Assembly: GCA_001801365.1 (NCBI GenBank)
Contig: MGXL01000017.1
Span: 263-7,861, forward strand
Source: Gammaproteobacteria bacterium RBG_16_57_12
GTDB lineage: Bacteria; Pseudomonadota; Gammaproteobacteria; RBG-16-57-12
Length of the DNA: 7,599 nt
Direction of reading: 5' to 3'
A program made the translations under genes and the position numbers. Within the stretch, counting starts at the first letter, position 1. Each line of letters opens with the position of its first letter. This document shows positions 1 to 7,243 of this stretch, piece after piece. Below the pieces are notes generated by a model that saw only the letters and a program-made list of their open reading frames with translations, ran no database searches and was not told where the DNA came from.

Positions 1-1277
1 TAGGACTTTAGCCAGGCGATGAATTCTTCCTGCGCCATGGGGCGGGCAATGTAGTACCCCTGGCCGTAATCGCAGCCCAGTTTGGTCAGGGCGCGCTGCG
101 CGGACGGGGTCTCGATGCCTTCCGCCACCACCTTGAAGCCGAAGCTGTGCGCCAGTTGAATCGCCAGCCGGACGATTTCGCGGTCGCCGCGGTTTTTCAG
201 CATGTTCATCACGAAGACCTTGTCGATCTTCAGTTCGCTGGCCGGCAGTTTTTTGAAGTAGGCCAAGGAGGAATAGCCGGTGCCGAAATCGTCGATGGAA
301 ATTCCTATGCCGGAGTCTTTCAATTTACTCAACATGACATAGCTGCCCTCGGGATCGCGCATCAATTCATTTTCGGTGATTTCGATAATGACACGATGCT
401 CGCCAATACCCCACAGGCTGATGGCGCTGCGCACCAGCTCGCCCAGTTCTTCATCATGGGCGATCTTGGCCGACAGGTTCACCGAGACGCTGAGCTCACC
501 ATGCAACATCGGCCACTCCAGGGCACGGTGCAGGGCGGTATTCAGTACCCATTGGGTCAGGCGCTGGATACGCCCGGTTTCTTCGGCTACGGCAACAAAG
601 ACATCCGGCGCGATATCGCCACGGGTAGGGCTGCGCCAGCGCACCAGCGCCTCGGCCCCGTACACCCGCCCGTCCTTGAGGCTGATCTTGGGCTGGAAAT
701 GCAGATTCAGCTCGTTGTTCTCGATGGCCTCGTCCAGCTCGTTTTCCATTTTCCAGCCAAAGGTGGTATTGCCGGCCGAGGCCTCGGAATAAACCAGATA
801 GGACGCCCCGGCCTGTTTGGTGGCAGCCAGGGCATGTTCGGCCTTGAGCAATAATAACTCGCCGTCCTGACCATGCATGGGCGACAGGGCGATACCGATA
901 AACGATTCGGTGATGATGGTGCCGGCCTCCAGCTCAAAGGCGCTGGCCAGTACGCTTAAGAACTTGTTGGCGGCAAGCATGGCCTGCCCTTCGCCGGCAA
1001 TCCCGGGCAGGATGACCGCGAAGCGATTGTCGCCAAGCCTGGCCACGCTGTCCTGTTTGCGGCAGGTGGTGCACAGCCGTGCGGCGAATTGTAATAACAA
1101 CTCATCACCGACCTGATATCCGAAGGAGTCGTTGATCCGGCTGAAGCGGTGAATATCGATGACCAGCAGGCCAACCATGGCGTCCGTAGAGGACAGCCGG
1201 GCCGCCAGTTGCTGAAAAAAAGCCTCACGCGACAGCGGGCAGGCCTGGTCAGTGCCCATGACACTTCGCATTCGCAT
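1..1277 (-). CDS. GGDEF-EAL protein, probable c-di-GMP phosphodiesterase (3' end at window edge)
   Basis: The reading frame is open for 425 codons and reaches the window edge at a TA- that would be a stop if the next base is A or G. The protein begins almost directly in a GGDEF domain (about residues 8-165) with no sensor or membrane segment, then an EAL domain (about 178-425). The GGDEF motif is degenerate (GDNRF, 82-86), so the metal-binding and catalytic acidic residues are replaced by N and R. The inhibitory-site RxxD (R73-D76) is kept. The EAL side looks active: FQP, EALVRW (E209), N267, E299/E302, DDFGTGYSS (D329, D330), K350, E386 and Q406 are all present. Inference: a cytoplasmic phosphodiesterase cleaving c-di-GMP to pGpG, with the GGDEF part as a regulatory domain. 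The start at 1277 overlaps the stop of the upstream HD-GYP gene (TGATG), suggesting translational coupling; ATGs at 1271 and 1259 are alternatives. No good Shine-Dalgarno precedes any of them. Confidence 0.93.
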   Translation of the reverse strand, partial: MRMRSVMGTDQACPLSREAFFQQLAARLSSTDAMVGLLVIDIHRFSRINDSFGYQVGDELLLQFAARLCTTCRKQDSVARLGDNRFAVILPGIAGEGQAMLAANKFLSVLASAFELEAGTIITESFIGIALSPMHGQDGELLLLKAEHALAATKQAGASYLVYSEASAGNTTFGWKMENELDEAIENNELNLHFQPKISLKDGRVYGAEALVRWRSPTRGDIAPDVFVAVAEETGRIQRLTQWVLNTALHRALEWPMLHGELSVSVNLSAKIAHDEELGELVRSAISLWGIGEHRVIIEITENELMRDPEGSYVMLSKLKDSGIGISIDDFGTGYSSLAYFKKLPASELKIDKVFVMNMLKNRGDREIVRLAIQLAHSFGFKVVAEGIETPSAQRALTKLGCDYGQGYYIARPMAQEEFIAWLKS

Positions 1278-2572
1278 CAGAGATAAAATTCATCGGTATC
1301 GATACCATGCGAACCAGGCTCAAGACTTTTGGCGATCTCCAGCTTGCGACCCTGACCATCAGCAGTCTCCGCAATCAGGTCGATAATGGGGAAATGTCCA
1401 TATTTCTCCTTCTTTTCATCCAGCACCAGCATGATTTTCGGCCGCAGGCGCCGTATCCGGTTCTGCGCAATCACCACGCCGACCTGGCCGGTGCTGAGTT
1501 CCACCAGGGTACCTGTCGGAAAGATCCCGATCGACTGGATGAACTGCTCCACCAGCTCGGCCTGAAAGGCCATATCCCGCCAATCATATAATCTGGAGGC
1601 GGCCTCATAGGGCGACATGGCCGGGGCATAGGGCCGCTGGCTGATGATGGCATCATAGCAATCGACAATGGAGGCGATCTTGCCATAGGGCGGGATCGCG
1701 CCGCCTTGCAGGCCGCGCGGATACCCCGAGCCGTCATGGCGCTCATGATGGCACGAGGCCATTTCCATCACCTCCCGGGTCATGCCTTCGGCGCCCTCCA
1801 GCATTTTAATACCGAATTCCACATGGCGCTTGGCATACTCGAACTCTTCCGGCGTCAGGCGCGCCGGCTTATTCAATAAGTCCTGCGGCAGTTTGGCCTT
1901 GCCGACATCGAACAGCAGCGCCCCCATGGCAAGCTGTATCAGCTCCGCCTTGCTCAGGCCGAGGGTACGGCCGAAGTTGGTCGCCAATACCGAGGCATTC
2001 AGGGAGTGGTTATAGCTGTAGTTATCCCTGTTCTTCATCATGGCCAGCCACATGAAGGCGTCCGGATTGCGCAGCACGCTCTCGATCATGGGACTGATGG
2101 CCTTTTTGATCATCGGGATGTCCGGCCGCTTGGCCTTGCGGATATCGTCCAGAATGTTGGAAATGGCGTGCTGCATCATGCCGTAGTCTTCCCTGGCCTG
2201 GCCCAGTTCTTCTTCCCGGGAAACCGTGGTCTCGTAGCGGATAAACGGGTGGCTGGTGATTTCATTGCGCAGCGGGCTGATGCGTTGAGGCTGCGCCGCG
2301 CCGGTTTGCCCGACGCCCGCATCGATATGCTGGGGCGTGGCGCGGGGGATATCGACCAATTCCATACGTTTATGCGCCGGGGGCAGCCCCAGCTCGATGT
2401 CGATATACACGAATTTGCAATAGCGGCGTAATTGATCGATGTCTTCCTGACTCTTGACGGGAAATCCCTGAAACAGAAACGGCGTCTCCAGCCAGGGGCG
2501 ATCCAGGCTCGACACATACATGCCGATCACCAGATCAGCCGTGCTGATTTTGACTTTCTGCAGATTTCCCAT
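1277..2572 (-). CDS. DUF3391 / HD-GYP domain protein with degenerate HD motif
   Basis: 431 residues from the ATG at 2572; a TTG at 2602 would add ten residues but has no better ribosome site. Residues about 8-130 match the DUF3391 N-terminal domain (GMYVSSLDRPWLETPFLFQGF, then a YCKFVYID strand). The HD-GYP domain spans about 180-345. HD-GYP enzymes hydrolyse c-di-GMP using a metal centre. Ligands visible here are H189, D222, H250, HH 275-276 and D304, plus the GYP loop (HDGSGYP, 279-285). The histidine of the HD pair is missing: the motif reads LLFDVGK with F221. The C-terminus (LVELSTGQVGVVIAQNRIRRLRPKI) is typical of DUF3391 HD-GYP proteins. No membrane segment or signal peptide is seen, so it is probably cytoplasmic. 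Hydrolytic activity is doubtful; it may bind c-di-GMP or act through protein contacts, since GYP domains of other proteins contact GGDEF domains. The gene overlaps the GGDEF-EAL gene by one base and lies 84 bases after rep. Confidence 0.93.
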   Translation of the reverse strand: MGNLQKVKISTADLVIGMYVSSLDRPWLETPFLFQGFPVKSQEDIDQLRRYCKFVYIDIELGLPPAHKRMELVDIPRATPQHIDAGVGQTGAAQPQRISPLRNEITSHPFIRYETTVSREEELGQAREDYGMMQHAISNILDDIRKAKRPDIPMIKKAISPMIESVLRNPDAFMWLAMMKNRDNYSYNHSLNASVLATNFGRTLGLSKAELIQLAMGALLFDVGKAKLPQDLLNKPARLTPEEFEYAKRHVEFGIKMLEGAEGMTREVMEMASCHHERHDGSGYPRGLQGGAIPPYGKIASIVDCYDAIISQRPYAPAMSPYEAASRLYDWRDMAFQAELVEQFIQSIGIFPTGTLVELSTGQVGVVIAQNRIRRLRPKIMLVLDEKKEKYGHFPIIDLIAETADGQGRKLEIAKSLEPGSHGIDTDEFYL

Positions 2573-2615
2573 GATCAGCCCGATGTGACAGTAACCCCAC
2601 AAACAAGATTACCCG

Positions 2616-2646
2616 GAAAAATCCCGGTGCGCCATAACATCGGGAT
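2616..2646 (-). terminator. possible Rho-independent terminator after rep
   Basis: Read on the minus strand, ATCCCG pairs with CGGGAT across a 14-base interval; two further inner base pairs (TG with CA) form after one mismatch. The stem is followed directly by T residues (five Ts in a row counting the last stem base), then CC. It lies just past the rep stop codon and before the HD-GYP gene. The stem is short and the T-run brief, so termination would be partial at best, and some rep transcripts may continue into the c-di-GMP genes. Confidence 0.35.
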
Positions 2647-2656
2647 AACGGCAAAT

Positions 2657-4672
2657 TCAGGTTTCACCGCCCAGGATGCCGCGCAGATTCGCCAGGTGCG
2701 CCTTGCCGCGTGTCTGGCGTTGTTCGGGGTCAGTCGTGGCCGAGCCGCCTTCCCAGGCCAGATCCTCGCCAGGTAATTCCTGCAGAAAGCGGCTGGGCTC
2801 GCATGCGCTGATTTCGCCGTAACGCTTGCGGCGCAGGGAAAAACTGAAGGTTAAAGTGCGCTGGGCGCGGGTGATGCCGACATAGGCGAGACGGCGTTCC
2901 TCATCCAGGCTGTTTTCATCAAGACTGTTGCGGTGCGGCAGAATCTCTTCTTCCATGCCGATGATGAAGACATGCGGAAATTCCAGGCCCTTGGCGGCGT
3001 GCAGGGTCATCAAATGCACCGCATCACCGGCCTCGTCTTCGTTCTGCCGCTCGAGGATATCCATCAAGGTGATGCTGGCAACGGCATCGGCCAGGGTCTT
3101 CTCCTCCGCACCTTCAAGCAGGCGCCCCAGCCAGGCCACCAGTTCATGGACATTTTCCATGCGGCTCTCCGCCGCTTTCTTATCGCTGCTGATGTCCTCC
3201 AGCCAGCCCGGGTAGTTGATACCCTGGATCACATCCTTCACCACTTGAAGCGCATCACCGCGGCGGGCGTTATCGCCCTGCAGATTGATCCAGTGGGCAA
3301 AGTTGCGCAGCTTCTCCAGCTGGCGGGCGGTGAGCTGCTGCTCCAGACCCAGCTCGAAGCAGGCGGCAAACAGACTGATGCCGCGCGCGGTGGCATAGCC
3401 GCCGAGTTTTTCCAGGGTGGCGGGGCCGATCTCGCGCCGTGGCGTGTTGACGATGCGCAGGAACGCCGCGTCATCATCGGGATTCACCAGCAGGCGCAGA
3501 TAGGCCATGATGTCCTTCACTTCGCCGCGGGAAAAGAAGGAGGTGCCGCCGCTCAGAAAATATGGAATGCGCTGTTCACGCAGCTTGGTCTCCAGCAGGC
3601 GCGATTGATGGTTGCTGCGGTACAGTATGGCGTAATCGCTGTGGCGGGTGCGCTGCTGGAACTTGTGATGCAGGATTTCTGTCACGACCCGCTCGGCCTC
3701 ATTCTCATCATCACGGCAGCGCAATACCCGGATCGGGTCGCCATAACCCAGTTCACTCCACAGACGTTTCTCGAACACATGGGGATTATGGCTGATCAGC
3801 TGGTTGGCCGCCTTGAGGATGCGGCCCGTGGAGCGGTAATTCTGCTCCAGCTTGATCACCTTGAGATTGGTAAAATCATCCCGCAGCAGGGCCAGGTTCT
3901 CGGGTTGCGCGCCGCGCCAGGCATAGATCGACTGGTCATCATCACCCACCACGGTGAGGGCCCCGCGGCTGCCCGCCAGCCACTGCACCAACTGGTATTG
4001 CGCGGCATTGGTGTCCTGATATTCATCCACCAACAGATAATGAATGCGGTTCTGCCAGGCCGCGCGGACCTCGGGATGGTCTCTGAGCAGCCGCACCGGC
4101 AGGCGGATCAGGTCATCGAAATCCACGGCATTATAGGCCTTGAGATGACGATCATAGGCCTCATACAACATCGCGGCCGCGATCAGGCGGGCATCCTGGG
4201 CGGCTTCCACCAGGGCCTGCGGCGGCTCGATCTGGGCATTCTTCCAGCGCGAGATCTGCCAGAGCATCTGCTCGTCCATGTCTGCATCGCCGCCGTGGGA
4301 TTTGTGCATCAGCTCCTTGAGCAGGGCGATGCTGTCCTGCGCATCGAATATGGTGAAGCCCGGTTTGTAGCCCAGCTCCTTCACCTGCTTGCGGATGATC
4401 TGCAGGCCCAGGGTGTGAAAGGTGGATACCGTCAGCCCCGCGGCCTCCTTGCCGTGCAGCAGGGTCCCGACACGCGCCTTCATCTCGCGCGCGGCCTTGT
4501 TGGTGAAGGTCACGGCGGCGATCCGCTGGGGAGCCAGACCGCACTCCTTGATCAGATAGGCGATCTTCTGGGTGATCACGCGGGTCTTGCCGCTGCCGGC
4601 GCCGGCCAGCACCAATAGCGGGCCGTCGATATAGCGCGCCGCCTCGCGCTGGCGGGGATTGAGCTGTGACAT
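2657..4672 (-). CDS. rep: ATP-dependent DNA helicase Rep
   Basis: 671 residues, against 673 for E. coli Rep, with close similarity from the first residues (LNPRQREAARYIDGPLLVLAGAGSGKT). Rep is a superfamily 1A 3'-5' helicase that works with the replisome to clear proteins from DNA and help forks restart. All helicase motifs are visible: Walker A AGAGSGKT (23-30), motif Ia TFTNKAAREMK (55-65), motif II DEYQDTN (216-222), motif III GDDDQSIYAWRG (243-254), motif IV NYRST (278-282), motif V TLHAAKGLEF (around H558) and motif VI YVGITRAQ (around R602). The close match at the N-terminus and the length favour Rep over UvrD or PcrA. No strong Shine-Dalgarno precedes the ATG at 4672, but no other start fits as well. 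comM lies 67 bases upstream on the same strand. A long open frame on the opposite strand (2933-4618) is treated as a shadow. Confidence 0.96.
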   Translation of the reverse strand: MSQLNPRQREAARYIDGPLLVLAGAGSGKTRVITQKIAYLIKECGLAPQRIAAVTFTNKAAREMKARVGTLLHGKEAAGLTVSTFHTLGLQIIRKQVKELGYKPGFTIFDAQDSIALLKELMHKSHGGDADMDEQMLWQISRWKNAQIEPPQALVEAAQDARLIAAAMLYEAYDRHLKAYNAVDFDDLIRLPVRLLRDHPEVRAAWQNRIHYLLVDEYQDTNAAQYQLVQWLAGSRGALTVVGDDDQSIYAWRGAQPENLALLRDDFTNLKVIKLEQNYRSTGRILKAANQLISHNPHVFEKRLWSELGYGDPIRVLRCRDDENEAERVVTEILHHKFQQRTRHSDYAILYRSNHQSRLLETKLREQRIPYFLSGGTSFFSRGEVKDIMAYLRLLVNPDDDAAFLRIVNTPRREIGPATLEKLGGYATARGISLFAACFELGLEQQLTARQLEKLRNFAHWINLQGDNARRGDALQVVKDVIQGINYPGWLEDISSDKKAAESRMENVHELVAWLGRLLEGAEEKTLADAVASITLMDILERQNEDEAGDAVHLMTLHAAKGLEFPHVFIIGMEEEILPHRNSLDENSLDEERRLAYVGITRAQRTLTFSFSLRRKRYGEISACEPSRFLQELPGEDLAWEGGSATTDPEQRQTRGKAHLANLRGILGGET

Positions 4673-4706
4673 CAGGATGGAATCGTTGTGTACTTCACGG
4701 GCGGTT

Positions 4707-4726
4707 ATTATACCCCGTTATACCCC
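4707..4726 (-). promoter_or_regulatory. possible rep promoter: -10 TATAAT within a 10-base tandem repeat
   Basis: In the 67-base gap between comM and rep the minus strand reads GGGGTATAAC followed at once by GGGGTATAAT. The second copy contains a perfect sigma-70 -10 hexamer (4707-4712). No convincing -35 lies 16-18 bases upstream and there is no TGn extension. Transcription from it would start near 4700, giving a leader of about 28 bases before the rep ATG. This may let rep be transcribed apart from comM. The missing -35 keeps confidence low. Confidence 0.35.
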
Positions 4727-4739
4727 GGTTTAGGTGGAA

Positions 4740-6254
4740 TCACTGCGCCGCCCTGTCCAGCCGACGGTAACCAATCGCCTCAGTCAAATGCGCGGTCTGG
4801 ATCTGTTCACCACCGGCCAGATCGGCGATGGTGCGCGCCACCTTGAGAATCCTTTGGCGCGCGCGCGCGGAAAGCCCGAGCCGTTCCATGGCATGAACCA
4901 GCAATTGCTGATCGGCGGCTGACAACTGGCACGCCCGCTCCACCTGTTTATTATTCAGCTGGGCGTTGGACCGGCCGAACCGGTCCCATTGCTTCTGGCG
5001 GGCCCGGGCCACCCGTTGCTGCACCACAGCACTGGTCTCGCCGGGCAGAGCGGATTCAGCGTTCAGCACCTCATGCGGCACCGCCGGCACTTCCAGATGG
5101 ATATCCAGGCGGTCCAGCAGGGGTCCGGAGATCCGGGCGCGATAACGCCGGACCTGCTCGGCGGTGCAACTGCACCGGCCGTTGTAATGGCCCTGATAGC
5201 CACAGGGGCAGGGATTCATGGCCGCCACCAGTTGAAACCCGGCGGGGAATTCGGCCTGCCGCGCCGCGCGCGAAATGGTGATGTGTCCCGATTCCAGCGG
5301 TTCGCGCAATACCTCCAGCACGCGCCGGTCGAACTCGGGCAATTCATCGAGAAACAACACCCCGCGATGGGCCAGCGAGACTTCGCCGGGGCGCGGCTGA
5401 CTGCCACCGCCGACCAGCGCGACACCGGAGGCCGTGTGGTGGGGCGCGCGAAACGGACGCCGCCGCCATTGCTGATAGGAAAAACCCTTGTCGCTGATCG
5501 ATAACAGGGCGGCCGCCTCCAGCGCCTCCTGCTCGGTCATCGGCGGCAGTATGCCCGGCAGGCGTCTGGCCAGCATGGTCTTGCCGGTACCCGGCGGTCC
5601 GATCATCAGGATACTGTGGCCACCCGCCGCGGCAATTTCCAGGGCACGCTTGGCATGATGCTGGCCGTATACTTCGTTGAGATCATGTTCCTCATCCACC
5701 GATGGCGACTCTTGCTCTAGTCGCTCGCCGACGGGCAAGCCCTGTTCGCCGGCAAAGAAACGGCAGACCTCCAGCAAATGCCGGGCGGCACGCACGTCGA
5801 GCCCGGAAACCAGCGCCCCTTCGGCCAGATTCTCCTGCGGCACGATCAACGCGCGTCCGGCCGCGCGGCATTGCAGGGCCATGGGCAACACGCCACGCAC
5901 CGGCCGCAGCTCACCGGACAGGGCCAGCTCGCCGGCCAGTTCGTGATGCATGAGTTGCTGGGCGGGTATCTGGCCCGAGGCGGCCAGGATGCCGATGGCG
6001 ATGGGCAGGTCGAAGCGCCCACCTTCCTTGGGCAGGTCGGCCGGCGCCAGATTGACGGTGATGCGCCGTGTTGGATAGTCGAAGTGCGAATTGAGCAGCG
6101 CGCCGCGCACCCGGTCCTTGCTTTCCTTGACGGCTGCCTCGGGCAGTCCGACGATGGACAGACCCGGCAGGCCATTGCTCAGGTGCACCTCGACGGTCAC
6201 CAGGGGGGCTTCTATGCCCAGTTGCGCCCGACTATATACAACGGCCAGTGACAT
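4740..6254 (-). CDS. comM: ComM/YifB family Mg-chelatase-like AAA+ ATPase
   Basis: 504 residues, close to the family's usual length of about 506. The N-terminal third (MSLAVVYSRAQLGIEAPLVTV onward, with GLPGLSIVGLPEAAVKES) is the ChlI/Lon-protease-like fold of YifB proteins. The central AAA+ domain has Walker A GPPGTGKT (219-226), Walker B LFLDELPEF (D303, E304), and a cysteine cluster NPCPCGYQGH...CSC (C349, C351, C361, C363) typical of the family. Residues about 400-495 form the Mg-chelatase C-terminal domain. In Vibrio cholerae ComM is a hexameric helicase that drives branch migration while transforming DNA is integrated; many non-competent bacteria also carry it, so its presence does not prove competence. 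The start at 6254 is supported by AGGAAAGGA four bases upstream. ubiK lies 64 bases upstream and rep 67 bases downstream, all on the same strand, so a shared transcript is likely. Confidence 0.95.
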   Translation of the reverse strand: MSLAVVYSRAQLGIEAPLVTVEVHLSNGLPGLSIVGLPEAAVKESKDRVRGALLNSHFDYPTRRITVNLAPADLPKEGGRFDLPIAIGILAASGQIPAQQLMHHELAGELALSGELRPVRGVLPMALQCRAAGRALIVPQENLAEGALVSGLDVRAARHLLEVCRFFAGEQGLPVGERLEQESPSVDEEHDLNEVYGQHHAKRALEIAAAGGHSILMIGPPGTGKTMLARRLPGILPPMTEQEALEAAALLSISDKGFSYQQWRRRPFRAPHHTASGVALVGGGSQPRPGEVSLAHRGVLFLDELPEFDRRVLEVLREPLESGHITISRAARQAEFPAGFQLVAAMNPCPCGYQGHYNGRCSCTAEQVRRYRARISGPLLDRLDIHLEVPAVPHEVLNAESALPGETSAVVQQRVARARQKQWDRFGRSNAQLNNKQVERACQLSAADQQLLVHAMERLGLSARARQRILKVARTIADLAGGEQIQTAHLTEAIGYRRLDRAAQ

Positions 6255-6318
6255 GGCGTCCTTTCCTGTGTGCTCAATTTTGAATTATGAATAGGTCCGC
6301 GCCGCAGGGATACAGGGA

Positions 6319-6579
6319 TTATTCCTGCTCCTGCTCCAGCACCCTGGCCTCCAGCGCGGCCACCTGCTTTTCCAGATGCTCCAGCATTTCCCGGGTGCGG
6401 AGCAGCACCTTGGTCTGCACGTCAAATTCATCCCGGGTCACCAGATCCAGCCTGGCGAAGGCGCTTTGCAGCACGGCGCGGATGTTCTTTTCCATATCCT
6501 GCTGCAATTCCTGCACCCCGGGCGGCACCAGGCCGGAGAGTTTTTTGGCAATGTCGTCAATAAATGTCGTGTCGATCAT
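6319..6579 (-). CDS. ubiK: UbiK (YqiC/BMFP family) ubiquinone biosynthesis accessory factor
   Basis: 86 residues starting MIDTTFIDDIAKKLSGLVPPG. UbiK is a small protein that helps the Ubi complex make ubiquinone in Escherichia and Salmonella, interacts with UbiJ, and has membrane-fusogenic properties in vitro. Features seen are the conserved N-terminal helix, the LVPPGVQELQQDMEKNIRAVLQ segment, the LDLVTRDEFDVQ motif and a heptad-like C-terminal coiled coil (LLRTREMLEHLEKQVAALEARV) ending in an EQEQE tail. The ATG at 6579 is chosen because GGGAG lies seven bases before it and the family starts here. An in-frame ATG at 6612 would place the start inside the likely -10 box. It is the first gene of the minus-strand group with comM. 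The call rests on sequence pattern; the physiological role is known only from enteric bacteria. Confidence 0.9.
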   Translation of the reverse strand: MIDTTFIDDIAKKLSGLVPPGVQELQQDMEKNIRAVLQSAFARLDLVTRDEFDVQTKVLLRTREMLEHLEKQVAALEARVLEQEQE

Positions 6580-6586
6580 GAAAGCA

Positions 6587-6591
6587 CTCCC
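6587..6591 (-). promoter_or_regulatory. ribosome binding site fixing the ubiK start
   Basis: GGGAG on the minus strand, seven bases before the ATG at 6579. It selects this start over an in-frame ATG at 6612, which has no comparable site. Confidence 0.6.
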
Positions 6592-6610
6592 ATAGGTCTG
6601 CGTGCCATCC

Positions 6611-6616
6611 ACTATA
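6611..6616 (-). promoter_or_regulatory. possible -10 box of the ubiK promoter (TATAGT)
   Basis: TATAGT on the minus strand is one base off the sigma-70 -10 consensus and would start transcripts near 6604, about 25 bases before the ubiK ATG. No good -35 is seen 16-18 bases upstream; that position falls beside the 15-base palindrome at 6626-6640. A promoter needing an activator is possible. Confidence 0.35.
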
Positions 6617-6625
6617 CCTCAATGC

Positions 6626-6640
6626 CGCCCACTTTGGGCG
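6626..6640. repeat. 15-base inverted repeat CGCCCA-CTT-TGGGCG
   Basis: A perfect six-base inverted repeat with a three-base centre, lying just upstream of the ubiK -10-like box, where a spacer and -35 would be. It does not match the NtrC consensus. It could be an operator or a hairpin; nothing in the window names a protein that would bind it. Confidence 0.5.
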
Positions 6641-6650
6641 CACTCCTCTT

Positions 6651-6669
6651 GCGCACTGTAGTAGTGCGC
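6651..6669. promoter_or_regulatory. NtrC-type enhancer site
   Basis: A perfect seven-base inverted repeat, GCGCACT-GTAGT-AGTGCGC, containing GCAC-N7-GTGC, which is the established NtrC recognition pattern (as at E. coli glnA). Its centre at 6660 is about 129 bases upstream of the predicted sigma-54 start, the usual place for an NtrC enhancer. A further GCAC-N7-GCGC, one base off consensus, overlaps its left arm (6640-6654). Confidence 0.75.
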
Positions 6670-6681
6670 GCATCACCCGCT

Positions 6682-6698
6682 ATTGCCATCTTGGTGCA
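6682..6698. promoter_or_regulatory. weaker second NtrC-type half-site
   Basis: GGTGCA at 6693-6698 is a perfect right half-site, but the matching left half (ATTGCC) is poor. Its centre is about 30 bases from the strong site, close to three helical turns, so it could be filled cooperatively by a second NtrC dimer. About 99 bases upstream of the predicted start. Confidence 0.4.
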
Positions 6699-6730
6699 TC
6701 ACCGCCCACATCACGGCATCGTAACAAAGA

Positions 6731-6743
6731 TAACTTATTGATA
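6731..6743 (-). promoter_or_regulatory. IHF binding site
   Basis: TATCAATAAGTTA on the minus strand matches the IHF consensus WATCAANNNNTTR at every fixed position. It lies in AT-rich DNA between the NtrC sites and the sigma-54 promoter, centred about 52 bases before the predicted start, where IHF bending would bring NtrC to the polymerase. The consensus is short, so the position is what makes it persuasive. Confidence 0.6.
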
Positions 6744-6760
6744 TCAAATTGAATGACTGA

Positions 6761-7225
<465 letters not shown>

Positions 7226-7243
7226 CCTGAAGGAGTGGAAACG

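Noticed and set aside
147..854. 235-codon open frame on the plus strand opposite the GGDEF-EAL gene
   Set aside because: The minus strand here encodes an EAL domain with all catalytic motifs in one frame; the opposite frame is a shadow.
956..1264. 102-codon minus-strand frame over the GGDEF domain
   Set aside because: It is in a different frame from the GGDEF-EAL gene, whose motifs continue without a break through this stretch. There is no sign of a frameshift.
2585..2602. CRP-like site TGTGA...CCACA before the HD-GYP gene
   Set aside because: The half-sites are eight bases apart instead of six, and the right half is imperfect.
2933..4618. 561-codon open frame on the plus strand opposite rep
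   Set aside because: It lies wholly antisense to rep, which has every helicase motif and the normal length. The translation resembles no family I know and is rich in the residues expected from reading GC-rich coding DNA backwards.
5702..5953. Arg/Ala/Pro-rich plus-strand frames opposite comM
   Set aside because: Low-complexity shadows of the comM coding sequence with no start signal or family resemblance.
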